Positions 12,247-30,155 of a stretch of 64,000 bases of DNA are shown here, piece after piece. Position numbers and translations under genes: made by a program. The stretch is taken from NCBI GenBank assembly GCA_003254925.1, contig QANZ01039552.1, positions 77,596 to 141,595 on the forward strand, written 5' to 3'. This stretch comes from Chamaecrista fasciculata. Lineage: Eukaryota; Streptophyta; Magnoliopsida; Fabales; Fabaceae. Each line of letters opens with the position of its first letter. Positions within the stretch are counted from its first letter, which is position 1. Under the pieces are notes generated by a model that had not been told where the DNA came from, did no database searches, and saw nothing but the letters and a program-made list of their open reading frames with translations.

Positions 12247-13682
12247 ATGGCCGTGGTTGCGTCCTCCTACTTACCAAAAACTTGCTTTACTCCCAAAATC
12301 ACTCTTTCCTCTAGCTCTTCTCGCAGTGATAATATCAAGTTCATTTCATCCCCAAATCATCTTGTTTCGAATATAATTGGGAACCCCAAAACCCAGACGG
12401 CTCTTATCGGAGTGGGTCTGCTTCTCACCTTCACAGGATCTGCCTCTTCCGCCGAACTCTATCTCCAGGAACCCTCCAATGCTCTTTCTCTCCCCACTTG
12501 GGCCATACACGTCTCCAGTGTCCTTGAATGGTAACATTTCTTCATTGCCTCCTCTCTCTCTTTCTCTTTCAAACTTTCTCTCATTCTTCTTCTCTCTATT
12601 CAAAGGATTTCAGCCATGGCTTTGGTGTGGCAGTACGGCGAGAAATCAGGATATCATTCTTGGAAGGGCCTTTCATGGGGTATGGTGAGTTTTCTTTAAT
12701 TTCAAAGCTGTACTTGTATAATAGGTCAAGGTGAATTTCTGGTTTCTTATCTTATGGGAAAATTATGATTATATCAAGTAATTTAAGGATCATCTTTGAG
12801 AGTTCTCCATTTTTAAAGAGTGAATTCTACTGTTTCTTTTTTACCATGGTCTATGTGAGGTTAAGGAGTCCTCCAATGCGGAAGTTTTCAAAATTGACTT
12901 ATTATGAAATTAAGTTCGAGGTATGGTCTTTCCAGCTTTCTACTTATTCCAAGTTTTGTTTTCTTAGCAGTGATCTCATGTAATATACTATGACACACTC
13001 AAGCATTTTCTTTCTTCATTATCCTTCATCAGATCTGTTAAATTTTCATGTGGATGATGTTTTATTTTTTTGGTCGATTAATGATGTCTTCATTCTTAAC
13101 AAAGATTAACCCAGTTGTTGAAAATTGAAATGTTATTTGATTGTTCTAGGTACCTCTGCTTGGTGGAGCACTTTGTGCATGCACTTGGCATTTCTTTTAT
13201 AACTCTGAGTCCCTGGAGGTTAGAAGGCTTTTCTCTCATTTTACAAAAGGATTATGCCATGAATTCAGACAATTTTAAGTGATACAATTACTGAAACTGC
13301 AGAGGTTCTATATAAATTTATACCAATTAATTTGTCACTACATTGTAACTAATCTTCATTTTAACTCTGAAGATACTGGGCTACAAGTACTTTTTTCTAA
13401 ATACTGCTTCCTATATATATGCTAGTTTAACGAAATACACCTTTTGGCAACTCCTTTGTGTCAAAACTATCCTGTTGCATGACATTAACAGGCATGTTCC
13501 TTTCTTGTGCTGATTCTGAATTATATAAGATTTAAGTAGAACACCTAAAATGATTCAGTTTTTCTATTGAGTTGTAGGTATTGGTGGCTCTACAAGCAGC
13601 ACTTACTGTTATAGGCAATGCTACAATGTGCATAGCTGCATATCGAATCTACAAATCCCGTGAAGGCTCCAAGAATTTTTGA
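12247..13682 (+). CDS. Ycf49-like plastid membrane protein (DUF2499)
   Basis: Exons 12247-12530, 12606-12684, 13150-13218 and 13578-13682 total 537 nt, 178 residues. All introns are GT-AG and phases match. The first about 55 residues are Ser/Thr-rich with few acidic residues, like a chloroplast transit peptide. Then come a hydrophobic segment (TALIGVGLLLTFTG) and the conserved Ycf49 core: LPTWAIHVSSVLEWISA, LVWQYGEKSG, WKGLSWGMVPLLGGALCACT, WHFFYNSESLE, ALQAALTVIGNATM. Ycf49 is plastid-encoded in some algae and nuclear in land plants; its biochemical role is not established. I start at 12247 because that ATG opens a transit-peptide-like sequence; upstream codons stay open to 12142 but contain no ATG and abut a MITE. 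Its neighbour AML2 is divergent. Confidence 0.88.
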
Positions 13683-14269
13683 ATTGTCTGCATCTGGGCC
13701 ACCTATTTGGTAAACTACTCTCTTTATTGATCAACATAATGTGAGAAGAATCTACAAATTTATTTAAAACGTTTATTGTGAGAGATGGTGGCTGAAATTC
13801 TCCTTTTTCGTTTGCATGCCATCTCGTCTCCTCTCTATCTCCTTATTTTTATTTTTATGTTGTCTTGTAACAGGATAAACATGCCGGAAGACTCATTCTT
13901 GAATGAAGGTGGCTATAATTGAGACCAATATCATATTTACTTACGATAAGCGCATATAAATTTTGGAGTCTGATCTCAATTCCCATTGTCATTTTATTAT
14001 AGCTGTATTAAGAGCCTTGTGTTCCGAAGCATCTCTACTGACTAGCATGAATATTCTTCAAGCTGACTGTTCCAAACTCCTAAATGTTGAAAATAGTCAT
14101 AATTGCTATAGAGGGTGCAATATTTACCATGTATTTTTTGTTTCCCTATTCTCTTCTTGTGGTTGTTAATAGGTTCATTGTTGTCATGATGGATGATGAT
14201 TGTTACACAAATGAGTGTACACTGCATATCTGATCAAAGCCACAATCATTCTGATAATTATTAAATAAT
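13683..14269. other. 3' flank of the Ycf49-like gene
   Basis: Probable 3' UTR and short intergenic spacer. No further gene is seen. Confidence 0.45.
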
Positions 14270-14453
14270 GGATTTATCTAACATGTGCCCTTAAGGCACA
14301 TTTTAAGGTTTATTCTAATTGGTTAGTAGAGCATCTCATATCTTGAAATCTACGAAAATTTATTTAAAAGATGATTTTTAATTTTTGAAAACTTACTTGA
14401 CCAATCAAAAGAAACCTTAACTTGTACCTTAAGGGCACGTGTTAGAAGAACCC
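14270..14453. mobile_element. MULE-like MITE, 184 bp, with 9-bp TSD
   Basis: The ends are inverted copies of GGRTTYWTCTAACAYGTGCC followed by CTTAAGG. Target duplication TTAAATAAT is present at 14261-14269 and 14454-14462. No coding content. Confidence 0.88.
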
Positions 14454-14747
14454 TTAAATAATTGTAAATTTGTGAGAAGTGCAAATAGGAGGGGAAAGAC
14501 TCGTAAGGTGACCCCTGTCTATTGTGTCCTATAGTCGTCTTGCTCAAAACAAATTATTTCAATTCAACGTCTATAGTCATATATTTATATTTTATATAAC
14601 ACTCGATCGAAGTACATCTTTTTTTTTTGTTCCATCAAACTACAGGAATATCCCATCAACTCATAAACTTCGTAAGCTCACATCACCTCATGTAGTTCAC
14701 ACTTTTTAAAGCATAGAAATACAATGTAAACAATTCNCTTTTTATTT

Positions 14748-15130
14748 TGTAAGGGAAGAACAATACATAGATTGGAAAATCCTTTCTCTTTATTGAAATG
14801 AACAAATTGAAGTACATTTGAATCCTTTATACTCTAGTTACAATGATTCTTAATATCCCAAAATAGCCTTATTACAGTCCCAAAACAGCCACAATCATCC
14901 CATTACAATCCCAAAATAGCCTCATTACAGTCCCAAAACAGCCCTACAATCATTCCAAGCATTGGCTGTATGACCATTTCCTGCTGGAGCCTTGGTTCTG
15001 CTTTCTTCAGTATACTTTGCATAAAATGTCTAATACATGGAATCAACTTCAGTGAGATAGAAAGTGCCTGGAGATAAAAGGCTACAGTCCTTGCTTGTCA
15101 AAAAGTGCTTGGAGATTGAAACATGAACTC
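14748..15130 (-). mobile_element. LTR-like fossil fragment (tentative)
   Basis: Contains a short internal repeat (CCCAAAATAGCC / CCCAAAACAGCC alternating with ATTACAGT) and, on the minus strand, a CAATAAAG polyadenylation-like word near the lower end, as in the 3' part of a plant LTR. No protein domain or partner LTR was seen. An N lies just outside at 14737. Family uncertain. Confidence 0.35.
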
Positions 15131-15359
15131 ATCAAAATTTTTATTTTAAATGCATCCAAGAAGCATGATTCTGTTTTAAACATCTTAATAAAAATTAGAG
15201 CAATAGTAAAAAATATATATACAAGTGTGTGTGTGGTTTAGGTGTTTGATAGTCAAACCTTAGCATATATATGTTGAAAAAACCATTTTCACACTCAATT
15301 CTGAAACCTTTCATTTACCTTTTGATAAACTAAATAGTGAATAAACTTACCTAGTTCGA

Positions 15360-15832
15360 GTGAAGGACTGTTGGAGCAAGATGAGAGACGAAGTGACCTG
15401 CAAGAGACTTCATAGGGGGCCCTGCGAAGAACACTCTGACGCTCAAGTTAGAACGAGAGAAAAGTGAGAGCAAAAGAGAATTCTGAGTGTGAGAAGTAGC
15501 TAACCTTGGACGGACAATGTTAAGGAGTATTTATAGAGCAATGAAGGATAGTGGCCAGCGCAGAGGACGCTCCACGTTTTGACCCACGATCTCCAGCAAT
15601 GGTGGGGGTGGAAGTTCAAGAAATGCATATCAAGGCAGTCGTGAGAGAGTGGGGTGTACAGGTAGTCCGAGCGCCAATCATTTATGCAGCGCTAGCTTGA
15701 CCGAGTCAGGAAATGCCCCGAACCATGCGGATAGGGCTTCGACCGAGTCAGGGAGCACCCCGAAGTGTACGGGCGGCGAATTTGGCCTGGTACGAAGGCC
15801 AAGTAGGCGAACGCTCAAAATGTGAAGTATCA
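15360..15832 (-). mobile_element. LTR fossil, Ty3/Gypsy-like (possibly Tat/Ogre-type)
   Basis: Read on the minus strand it starts TGATACTTCACA (at 15832), has a CTCTATAAATAC core promoter near 15525, and continues with a TCTC-rich leader containing ACTTGAGCGTCAGAGTG, a word I associate with plant Gypsy LTRs. A second, related copy lies at 31471-31907 with the same start and the same promoter layout. No gag or pol sequence is adjacent, so this is a solo LTR or fragment. The divergence between the copies suggests that it is not recent. Confidence 0.6.
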
Positions 15833-17364
15833 CCTTCATAAATACTATGAAAACTATATATATACAAAGTTGTGTACATTGAAATAACAACACTTTTCCA
15901 CTTATCTAAGATATCTTCCCTCTCATTTAAATAGCAAACACTCATGAAAATGAATAAAAGGAGACTTGTAGATGTGTCTAAAACGTTGCTATTTGCTAAG
16001 TTGAAATGGATCTTTGGGCAGCACAATATCATAAAAATGCAATATGAAAGACTTTGGTAAAGACTTTGTCAATAAATAAAAAACGCAGCTGAATCAGATA
16101 GAGAGGATGAATCATGAATGGTCCGAGTTTGAAAGTGGAAAAGATTAACGACGGTTCTGTGCGTAATGTGTTGTTTTGTTTATTATTTATATTTAAAACG
16201 CACAGGTTCACTAGTTGATATAGGCGACGTGGCACATTTTGAGACAATGGATTATTCTGTTTTGTCTTGTCGGTCTAATTCCTAACCAATGGCAACGAAA
16301 AGCATAAATCTGATGCCTCGTGTAGTCATGTCATGTATGTACAAACTGTATTCATACATAGATATGATACGCGTAAGTGTATGTATGTATGTGTATTGAG
16401 ATTTTGATGCAGGGGTATTAATGTAAATAGACAGTGAATTGACCTGTGAAAAAAGCTTTACGGATCCGTGCAGCACGTGAGGAAATGTAACCACTGGGTT
16501 TGACAGCTAATGAATTTTGTTTGTCAACTAACCTCTAAAAATGACAAACTGTGGGTCTTTCTTGGCTCCTAAATAATCACTCTTTTCTAATCATTTTCAA
16601 CCAAGTCCTCCTAATGTTTTTATCTGTAAAAAAAAAAATAATTTAACTTTAGCTGTTGAATAATTAGAATATGTACTTCAATTTTTAAATTATTGTGATC
16701 ATGTGATGTGATTGTCATATTTGGTCTTTGAATCAAATTTAAAATAATAATAATAATAATAATATAATACAAATAATTCATGAGTCAAATAATATAAAAT
16801 CAAATTTAGAGATCAAATTATTATTAATAATAAATTGTTGATAATTAAATATTTTCGAGATTAAGTTATATATTATAATTATTCAAAAATTAATTAATTA
16901 AGTGAATATATATTTAAGTATCAAATAGTAAAATTTTTCTCATCTTTATTATTTTGTTATGTTCCTTTAGTTTCTTTCACTGATTTAATCATGAGAAAAA
17001 ATACTACACGACCCATACCTCATTATATTTTTTTCGAGTGATCATTCAAATTTTAACAAAACACACAGAATTCCTTTACAACCGTCGTCAAAAGCAAAAT
17101 ACATAATGAACTATATAATATACTATTACTAGCTAATATGTACGTGGAGGTGGATACAATGTCCATGTTTTGGAGGTTGCAGGCTTATTTTCATCTACCA
17201 ACTCAAAAATTTCAAGTCATAGTTTCATATGTATGTATAATTAAGATTTAAGAATAAGCTCTAGAATGAAAAACAAATATAAAAGCCTATATATAAGGTG
17301 AAACCAAATATTTATTTAATTTATTAAATTAATGATCTATATATCTTTCTTGAAAGATTTATAT
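15833..17364. other. Intergenic, AT-rich, with an (AAT)n microsatellite
   Basis: No gene seen. An (AAT)n / (ATA)n microsatellite lies at about 16741-16770, and an (ATGT)n stretch near 16375-16395. Open frames in this stretch have no recognisable domains. Confidence 0.5.
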
Positions 17365-17374
17365 TAAATCTAAT

Positions 17375-17812
17375 GGGTAAATTACATTTTGGTACCCTGT
17401 GGTTTGACCCTATTTCATTTTGGTACTTTGTGGTTTGAAACCTGACACTTGACACTTTGATACACTGTGGTATTCTTCATTAACACTTTGGTATCCTTTG
17501 GGGTTATTTTGTAATTTTAACTATAATAAATTTTGCAAAAATTACATATTGACCCCAATTTTATTTTTCAATTTTTCATTTTAGTCCCTAGATAATATGT
17601 ATCGAGGGACTTATTTGTAATTTTTTGAAATTTTTTTGGGGTCAATATGTAATTTTTGTATAATTTATTATGGTTAAAATTACAAAATAGCTCCAAAGAG
17701 TATCAAAGTGTTAATGGATAATACCATAGAGTACCAAAGTGTCAGATTTCAAATCACAGGATATGAAAATAAAATAAGGTCAAACTACAAGGTACCAAAG
17801 TGTAATTTACCC
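17375..17812. mobile_element. MULE-like MITE, 438 bp, with perfect 10-bp TSD
   Basis: Terminal repeat GGGTAAATTACA(T/C)TTTGGTA on both ends in inverted orientation, continuing with 'CACTTTGGTA' words inside. The 10-mer TAAATCTAAT flanks both sides (17365-17374 and 17813-17822). Non-coding. Confidence 0.9.
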
Positions 17813-18005
17813 TAAATCTAATGACAGAGAGTGAGTATTGGATCCTCCGGCTCTACTTAACAAAACCTTTTATATACACATTGAGGGAGATAATTTAAAA
17901 TCTAGTGGTTACCACATGGTTTGACAAATCAAAAGCAAATAATGTGATGATGATAACTTTATAATTAAAACAGCAGCAGAGCACACTCTAATAATCCAGC
18001 ATTGC

Positions 18006-18054
18006 CACGTGGTCATCCTTATACTAATTGCATCCTCTCATAACTCGACACGTG
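18006..18054. promoter_or_regulatory. Paired G-boxes upstream of MPK20
   Basis: Two CACGTG palindromes, at 18006-18011 (CCACGTGG context) and 18049-18054 (ACACGTGT context), lie 43 bp apart and about 1.2 kb before the MPK20 start codon. Such pairs often bind bZIP or bHLH factors; a role here is inference. Confidence 0.35.
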
Positions 18055-18317
18055 TGGGACAGATCATCATCTTAAGAAAGAAAGCCTCCAAAGGGGAATC
18101 TTCCTTCACACACTTGACTGCATCTTCCACACCCAAATGACATTTCTACCCTCGCCGCTTTCTTTTTTTTTGGCCTGAACCCTCGCCGCTTTCAAACAAT
18201 CACATTCTACGCCATTTACTATTGGTTATTACACTCCCGTATTCCGTGGTTAGGATAACTAATAAGTAAAACCATTAAGCCACCCATAGAATTCAATAAT
18301 ACCGTCTTTTTATTTTT

Positions 18318-18767
18318 GTCAAATTCCCGTTTTACTCATCAAATTATATACTCACTTTCATTTTGGTCTATAAACTTTTTTTTTATACTTTTTCTATCCT
18401 CAAACTTTCACATTTATTTTACTTTAGCCCTCTAAATGTGATTTTATCATTTTTTGTTATTATTTTTAACTTAAACAGTTGAGACTTGAGATGATATATT
18501 TCTTAAACAAGAGTTAAATTTATAGTTTATTTTTCTTTTAAATAGTAATATTTTTTCATTCAACTCGTGTATTGTGAACACATATAAGAGATAAATACTC
18601 AATCATAACTATTCAATTAGAAATAATGAAAGAAACTATAGGATATCATAGTTTGAACTAACATTGGAACAAATATAAAAGTTTATAACAAAAATGTAAT
18701 AAAAAATAATTTTAAGACTAAAATGAAATTAACTCATAGTTTGGAGGATCAAAATGGCTAATTGACC
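18318..18767. mobile_element. Degenerate TIR element upstream of MPK20
   Basis: The left end (GTCAAATTCCCGTTTTACTC) and the reverse complement of the right end (GTCAATTAGCCATTTTGATC) are related over about 55 bp, including CATTTTGGTCT / CATTTTAGTCT. No clean target duplication. Probably an old MITE. Confidence 0.5.
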
Positions 18768-19287
18768 TTTTTCTTAAATACATTTTCTCCCCTAGATTCA
18801 GGCCTCAAAGCTCTCAGAAAAATTTGAGGTATCTATGTTCATTTTCTCGCTTTCTCTCTCTATCTGTTTGTGTCGGTGTATACATTCAAATCTTGCGCAC
18901 TCTACGAACTTCTCTCTCTGCTGAGTTTTCAATTTCTCATCTACTTCTTCTTCTTATTCTCCTTCTCCAGCAGCAGCTTCACCTAATTTCGGTGGTAATC
19001 TCGTGCTTTTCGTGGAAGCTAGCTTTTAGGTTTTGCGGAACTCAGATCTTTCGGGTATAGCAGGAAGCGGAGGAAAGCTGCATGTGAGATTGCGTTTGGA
19101 GTCTATGTTGAGTGAAGCTTTTGGAGATCAGAATACGCTACTGCAATTGTGGCTTTTGATCCGGAGCAGGGGTATGTGGGGCAAATGTGGCTGAATTTTG
19201 GGGCAAATTGAACCCTGAGTTATTCGAGATTGTCTATTATCTTTAACCATAGGACGGTTTTTGAGGCTGTTCTCGTGTCGGCCGAAA

Positions 19288-25257
<5,970 letters not shown>

Positions 25258-26338
25258 GACACAGCCGTGTTACCGATAGTTTGGCTGGGTGGTGTAAGTC
25301 CTTGTTGAAAAGGAGCTGTGATCTCTGCTGGGTTGTGTAAAATGAGGGAGGGACTTCCCCTCCTAAGAGCCAACTTTCTCGTCAGATGTTATAAGGTTTG
25401 GTTACAACTATCCAGAAACTGTATGAGTGAAATTGAACCTATCTTGTAAGTCAATCTACAAACCTTCCTCACTTCATGTCTCCCTTCAATCCCTTGTCTT
25501 AATTGAAGGAGTTTGCAGTGAAATCAAACGCCGTTAAGCCAATCTCTTAAAAGTGTATATTTGGATTGAAAAAAAGGAAGGGTAGGAAAATTTTTAGATT
25601 TAGATATGCACATTTTCTCCCTTTCTCTTTCTTCTCAATCCAAACATAATCTAAAACTAAATGTTTTCTTTTCCTTTCTCTTTCTTCTATTCTCCTTAAT
25701 TCAAACATCCCTTAAATGTTTCTGCTTTATCTGGAAAACTGGTGCAGCAAGGATCAGTTTTTGTCAACATCTGTTATACAGAATAACAGAAGTTATAGAA
25801 TATATATTTTCTTTTCAAAACTTTTGACATTCTTGATGATCATTACTGCTTCAGTTATGTCTATCAAGTATCAATGACTACGGGGTGGATATTGGATAAT
25901 GACGTAAACCTAAGATATTGTGTGTAGGAACATAATTTAATTGAGATGGGAGGTTGAGGGTTGAATTTTTTTATAACTTGGTTGTAGGGATTTTGATATT
26001 CTCTCAAGAATTACTCTTAAAAGTTTAACTAATTGATTGAAGATCAACTAAAAAAGAGCTGACTTTGAAAATTCTGTCAAAAAAGCCTGCAGAATTTGAT
26101 GAAAACAAAGACTTTTGGAGATTTTTCTATGAAATGGATATGCTTTGGAGTCGATGATGAAGAAGCAGTAATTAGTTTCCATCTCCCCTCTGACGCATTG
26201 CAGAATCATTGACATACACTCCCCCACAAAGCTCCATATTTGTTACGATTTATTTATTACCTAACAAATATTAGTTTGATTTACTAAATGTTAACCGTTG
26301 AAGTTACTTATGAAATATAATGAATTGGGACTTCATAT
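25258..26338. other. MPK20 3' UTR and intergenic spacer
   Basis: Probable 3' UTR, then AT-rich spacer up to the MULE insertion. No other gene was recognised. Confidence 0.45.
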
Positions 26339-26595
26339 ATTTTGCTGAGAGTAAACTCCCAAATTGCTCCCTGGATTATTGGGTCGTTGACAGATTGGTC
26401 CCTGATTTATGGAAATTGACAAATAGGTCCCCAAATTTTATTAACGTTAGTCAAATTGGTCTTTCCGTTAAGTTGTCGTTTGGGAAGTCGCTGACGTGTC
26501 CGTTAACTAAAGTGCCACATCAGCAGTTGAAAAACTGGAAAAAAAAAGTGCCAACAGTGCATTTAGTGCCACATAAGCATTAATATTTAAAAAAA

Positions 26596-28399
26596 GGCAA
26601 AACACCCTTTCATGCCCCTAACGTTTGCAGTGATTTTCAGTTATGCCCTTAACGTTTCATTTTGTTCAGACATGCCCTCAATGTGCAACCAACGTTTCAA
26701 TTATGCCCTCAATTTTGACTCAATGCACATGTGGCAATTTTTTTTGCTTATGTGTCATTTTTTTTTGTTTGACTTGATTACGTGGCATCATGACTGGGCA
26801 TTCTTATTTTTTTTTTCCACCTTGGCATGATGACTGTATTTACATTTTTGAACATAAAAATTGAGTAAACTAGCAAATCAGTCCCTGGATTTACATTTTT
26901 CATCATCTTCATTCATTTTAGTCCCAAATTCTCAAAATAAAATTGTAAAGTGTCCCAAAACACTTCCAAACATTTCAATTTTGTCCTTAAAAGTATTAAA
27001 AACCCTAAAACCTAAACTCTAAAATTCTAAACCCTAAAACCCTAACCCCTAAACCCCTAAAAAAACCACTCTCTTGCAATTTGGTCCCTAGGTCCTCAAA
27101 TTTATTAAATCAGAATTAAAAAAAAATTGGTCCCTAAATCCTAATTTCATTATCATCTTCTTCATCATCATCATCATCATCTTCTTCACCTTCATCATTT
27201 TCATCATCTTAGAAATTCAGCATCGCAATGTTTATAGCATGAGCACCAAAAGACCCACCAAGAACAAGCAAAACCTTGGCTTTCTTAGAAACAAAATCAT
27301 CATCCCCTGCTGCAATATTATTCTTAGAGAAAAAATGCGACCTTGCAGTTTCCTTCGACACCTCATGCTTCCTCAACGACAACCTCACCGGGTTCCCACA
27401 AACCACACAATTGTTCCTCCTCGGAAAACTGTCGATGTGGAGTTAAAAGCGACGAGGATGACGTCAGCGAACACAGAAAGAATCGAATTTGCGATACCCG
27501 GCACGTAATTCTGTTCTTGGATGACAAGTTTGATGCTTTTGAGTTTCGCGGCGAGACACACCGGAAAAGAGACGTGCCCACCGGTTCCGACGACGACGTG
27601 GGGTTTGAAATCGTCGAGTTTGCGGAAGCATTGGATTAGGGATTTGATGAGACGGAAAGGGAGGATCAAGAAATTTTGGGATTGGACGACGGCGGGGACG
27701 GCGACGAAGTCGTAGCCGGCGGAGGGGACGGCGGTGCTTTCCATGCTGTTAGGGGTGCCGATGAAGAGGATTTGGCAGGTGGGGTGTCGAAGATGATGAA
27801 GGTGAAGAAGATGATGATGATGATGAAGAAGATGAAGATGATAATGAAATTAGGATTTAGGGACCAATTTTTTTTTTAATTCTGATTTAATAAATTTGAG
27901 GACCCAGGGACCAAATTGCAAGAGAGTGGTTTTTTTAGGGGTTTATGGGTTAGGGTTTTAGGGTTTAGAATTTTAGAGTTTAGGTTTTAGGGTTTTTAAT
28001 ACTTTTAAGGACTAAATTGAAATGTTTGGAAGTGTTTTGTGACACTTTACAATTTTATTTTGAGAATTTGGGACTAAAATGAATGAAGATGATGAAAAAT
28101 GTAAATCCAGGGACTGATTTGCTAGTTTACTCAATTTTTATGTTCAAAAATGTAAATCCAGTCATCATGCGAAGGTGGAAAAAAAAAAATAAGAATGCTC
28201 AGTCATGATGCCACGTAATCAAGTCAAACAAAAAAAATGACACATAAGCAAAAAAAATTGCCACATGTGCATTGAGTCAAAATTGAGGGCATAATTGAAA
28301 CGTTGGTTGCACATTGAGGGCATTTCTGAACAAAATGAAACGTTAAGGGCATAACTGAAAATCACTGCAAACGTTAGGGGCATGAAAAGGTGTTTTGCC
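26596..28399. mobile_element. Inner Pack-MULE carrying a MurG fragment
   Basis: Terminal repeats start GGCAAAACACC(C/T)TTTCATG on both ends. The arms (26596 to about 27210 and about 27788 to 28399) run about 615 bp and by eye differ at only about a dozen positions, so the insertion looks young. The site is an A tract in the left arm of the outer MULE: 7 As on the left, 10 on the right, while the matching site in the outer right arm has a single run of 10. The extra As are consistent with an A-rich target duplication. Between the arms is a captured host gene piece (see 27211-27787). Confidence 0.85.
27211..27787 (-). pseudogene. murG-like: Captured fragment of plant nuclear MurG (GT28 glycosyltransferase)
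   Basis: Read on the minus strand it encodes consecutive MurG segments: QILFIGTPNSMESTAVPSAG, FKPHVVVGTGGHVSFP, LVIQEQNYVPGIANSIL, FADVILVAFNST, then in another frame CVVCGNPVRLSLRK and AKVLLVLGGSFGAHAINIAM. The GTGG, QEQN and GGSxGA motifs are the MurG nucleotide-sugar and acceptor loops. In bacteria MurG adds GlcNAc to lipid I; plants keep nuclear homologues linked to plastid peptidoglycan in mosses (established). Here the piece is GC-rich, lacks both protein termini, has lost a few residues before NFLILP, and shifts frame near 27405. It lies exactly between the two arms of a Pack-MULE and is most likely non-functional as an enzyme. Confidence 0.88.
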
Positions 28400-28568
28400 A
28401 AAAAAAAAACATTTCATCTCTTCTTCAAATTGGTCCCTGAGTTCAATTTTTATCCTATTATTTTCAATTTTCCCTCATTTCATCATTTTCATTCATTTTA
28501 GTCCCAAATCCTAAAAATAAAATTGTAAAGTACTCCAAAACTCTACAAAACATTTCAATTTAGTCCTT

Positions 28569-30155
28569 AAAAGTATTAAAACCCCTAAAACCTAAACCCC
28601 AAACTCTAAACCCTAAAACCTAAATCATAAAATCCTAAACCCTAAACTATAAACCCTAAACCATAAAACCTTAAACCCTAACCCCTAAAATCTAAAACCC
28701 CAAACCCCTAAACCCTAACTCCTAAAATCCTAAAATTGTAAAGTGTCCCAAAACTCTTCCAAACATTCCAATTTAATCCTTAAAAATATTAAAAACCCTA
28801 AAATAACCCTAAACCTTAAAATTCTAAAACCCTAAACTCTAAAATCCTAAACCCTAAACCCTAAACTCTAAAATCTAAAACCTTAAACCCTAACCCCTAA
28901 ACCCTAAATCCTAAACCCCTACAAAAATTACTCTTGCAATTTGTTCCCTAAATCCTACTTTCCTCTTCACCTTGCCCAGATTTTTCATCTTCATCATCCT
29001 CACAATCTCTCCTTCGTCATCCTCTTCCTCTTCCTCACTCTGTCTCTTCCAATCACAGAAATTGCAAATTTCCCTGACTGTACGCCATTCCATTCCATTC
29101 CACATATATAGGATTCACTATTATTCTTACAATTACCAGACTCACACAAACCCAGAAACACGCATATACTTACAATTTCTCTCCTTAATCTGCAGAAATC
29201 TTCGTTGTTATTTCGATTCGATTTCAGTGAAAATTGTTCTCTGTGATTTCGATTGGATTTCGTTTTCACGACTTCGTTTGCACAAAAACCCAGAAACACG
29301 CATATACTTACCAGACCTGAACGATTTTGTCTGCTAACGCCAACACTGCCGTCGACGGCGTCTCCTCTATCAAGAACTGATGAGATCTGGACGACCTCGT
29401 TTTGCCTTTGTTGTTGTGAGGACGACGATGAAGACGATGCTGAGATCTAGACGATTTCGTTTTGATTTTGATTTTGCTTCAATGACGATGAAGAGATGAT
29501 GAGAGATTTGGATTCGAAGATTGGGGTTGATTCGAAGATGATGGCGGACGATGAGAAATTTTGCTTCAATGACTTTTTGATTTTTCATTTTCCAGATCTC
29601 TCAAATTGATGAAGATGATGAATGTCTGGTAAAATAGAAATTTGGCAAAGATGGTGAAGGAATGGATAATGAATTGATGAAGATGAAGATGAAGATGAAG
29701 TTGAAGAAGATGAAGATAAAGATTAAAAAAAAATTATGGGGTTTAGGGTTTAATAAAATAATTGTCAAGGACTGAATTGCAAATAAAACCCACTAAATTA
29801 GGGTATTAGGATTTAGGGTTTATGGTTTTTTAATATTTTTTAGGATCAAATTGGATAAAGATGAAGATGAAAAAAAAAGTTTTAGGGGTTTAGGGTTTTT
29901 AATATTTTTAAGGACTAAATTGGGATGTTTGGAAGAGTTTTGGGACACTTTACAATTTTAGTTTGAGCATTTGGGACTAAAATGAATGAAGATGATGAAA
30001 AAAGGGGGAATTGAAAATAATGGGACTCAAATTAGATTTTTTTAGGGTTTAGGGTTTAGGATTTTAGGATTTTAGGGTTAGGGTTTATGATTTTAGGGTT
30101 TTAGGATTTAGGGTTTAGGGTTTTAGGGTTTAGAGTTTGGGGTTTAGGTTTTAGG
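28569..30155. repeat. Telomere-like CCCTAAA arrays in inverted arms
   Basis: Degenerate CCCTAAA (plant telomere unit) motifs are dense at about 28570-28920 on the plus strand and recur as TTTAGGG at about 29730-30155, mirror-placed in the two arms of the outer MULE. A shorter array occurs in the inner element's arms (about 27000-27060 and 27930-28000). Spacing is irregular, with CCTAAAACC and CCTAAACTC variants, so this is not a pure interstitial telomere. Confidence 0.8.

Noticed and set aside
27676-27879. Plus-strand open frame across the MurG piece and a GAT repeat
   Set aside because: It is the complement of the MurG fragment and a simple repeat, giving a low-complexity peptide.
28569-28920. 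True interstitial telomere
   Set aside because: Units are irregular and mirrored in two transposon arms, so they belong to the elements rather than to a chromosome-end remnant.
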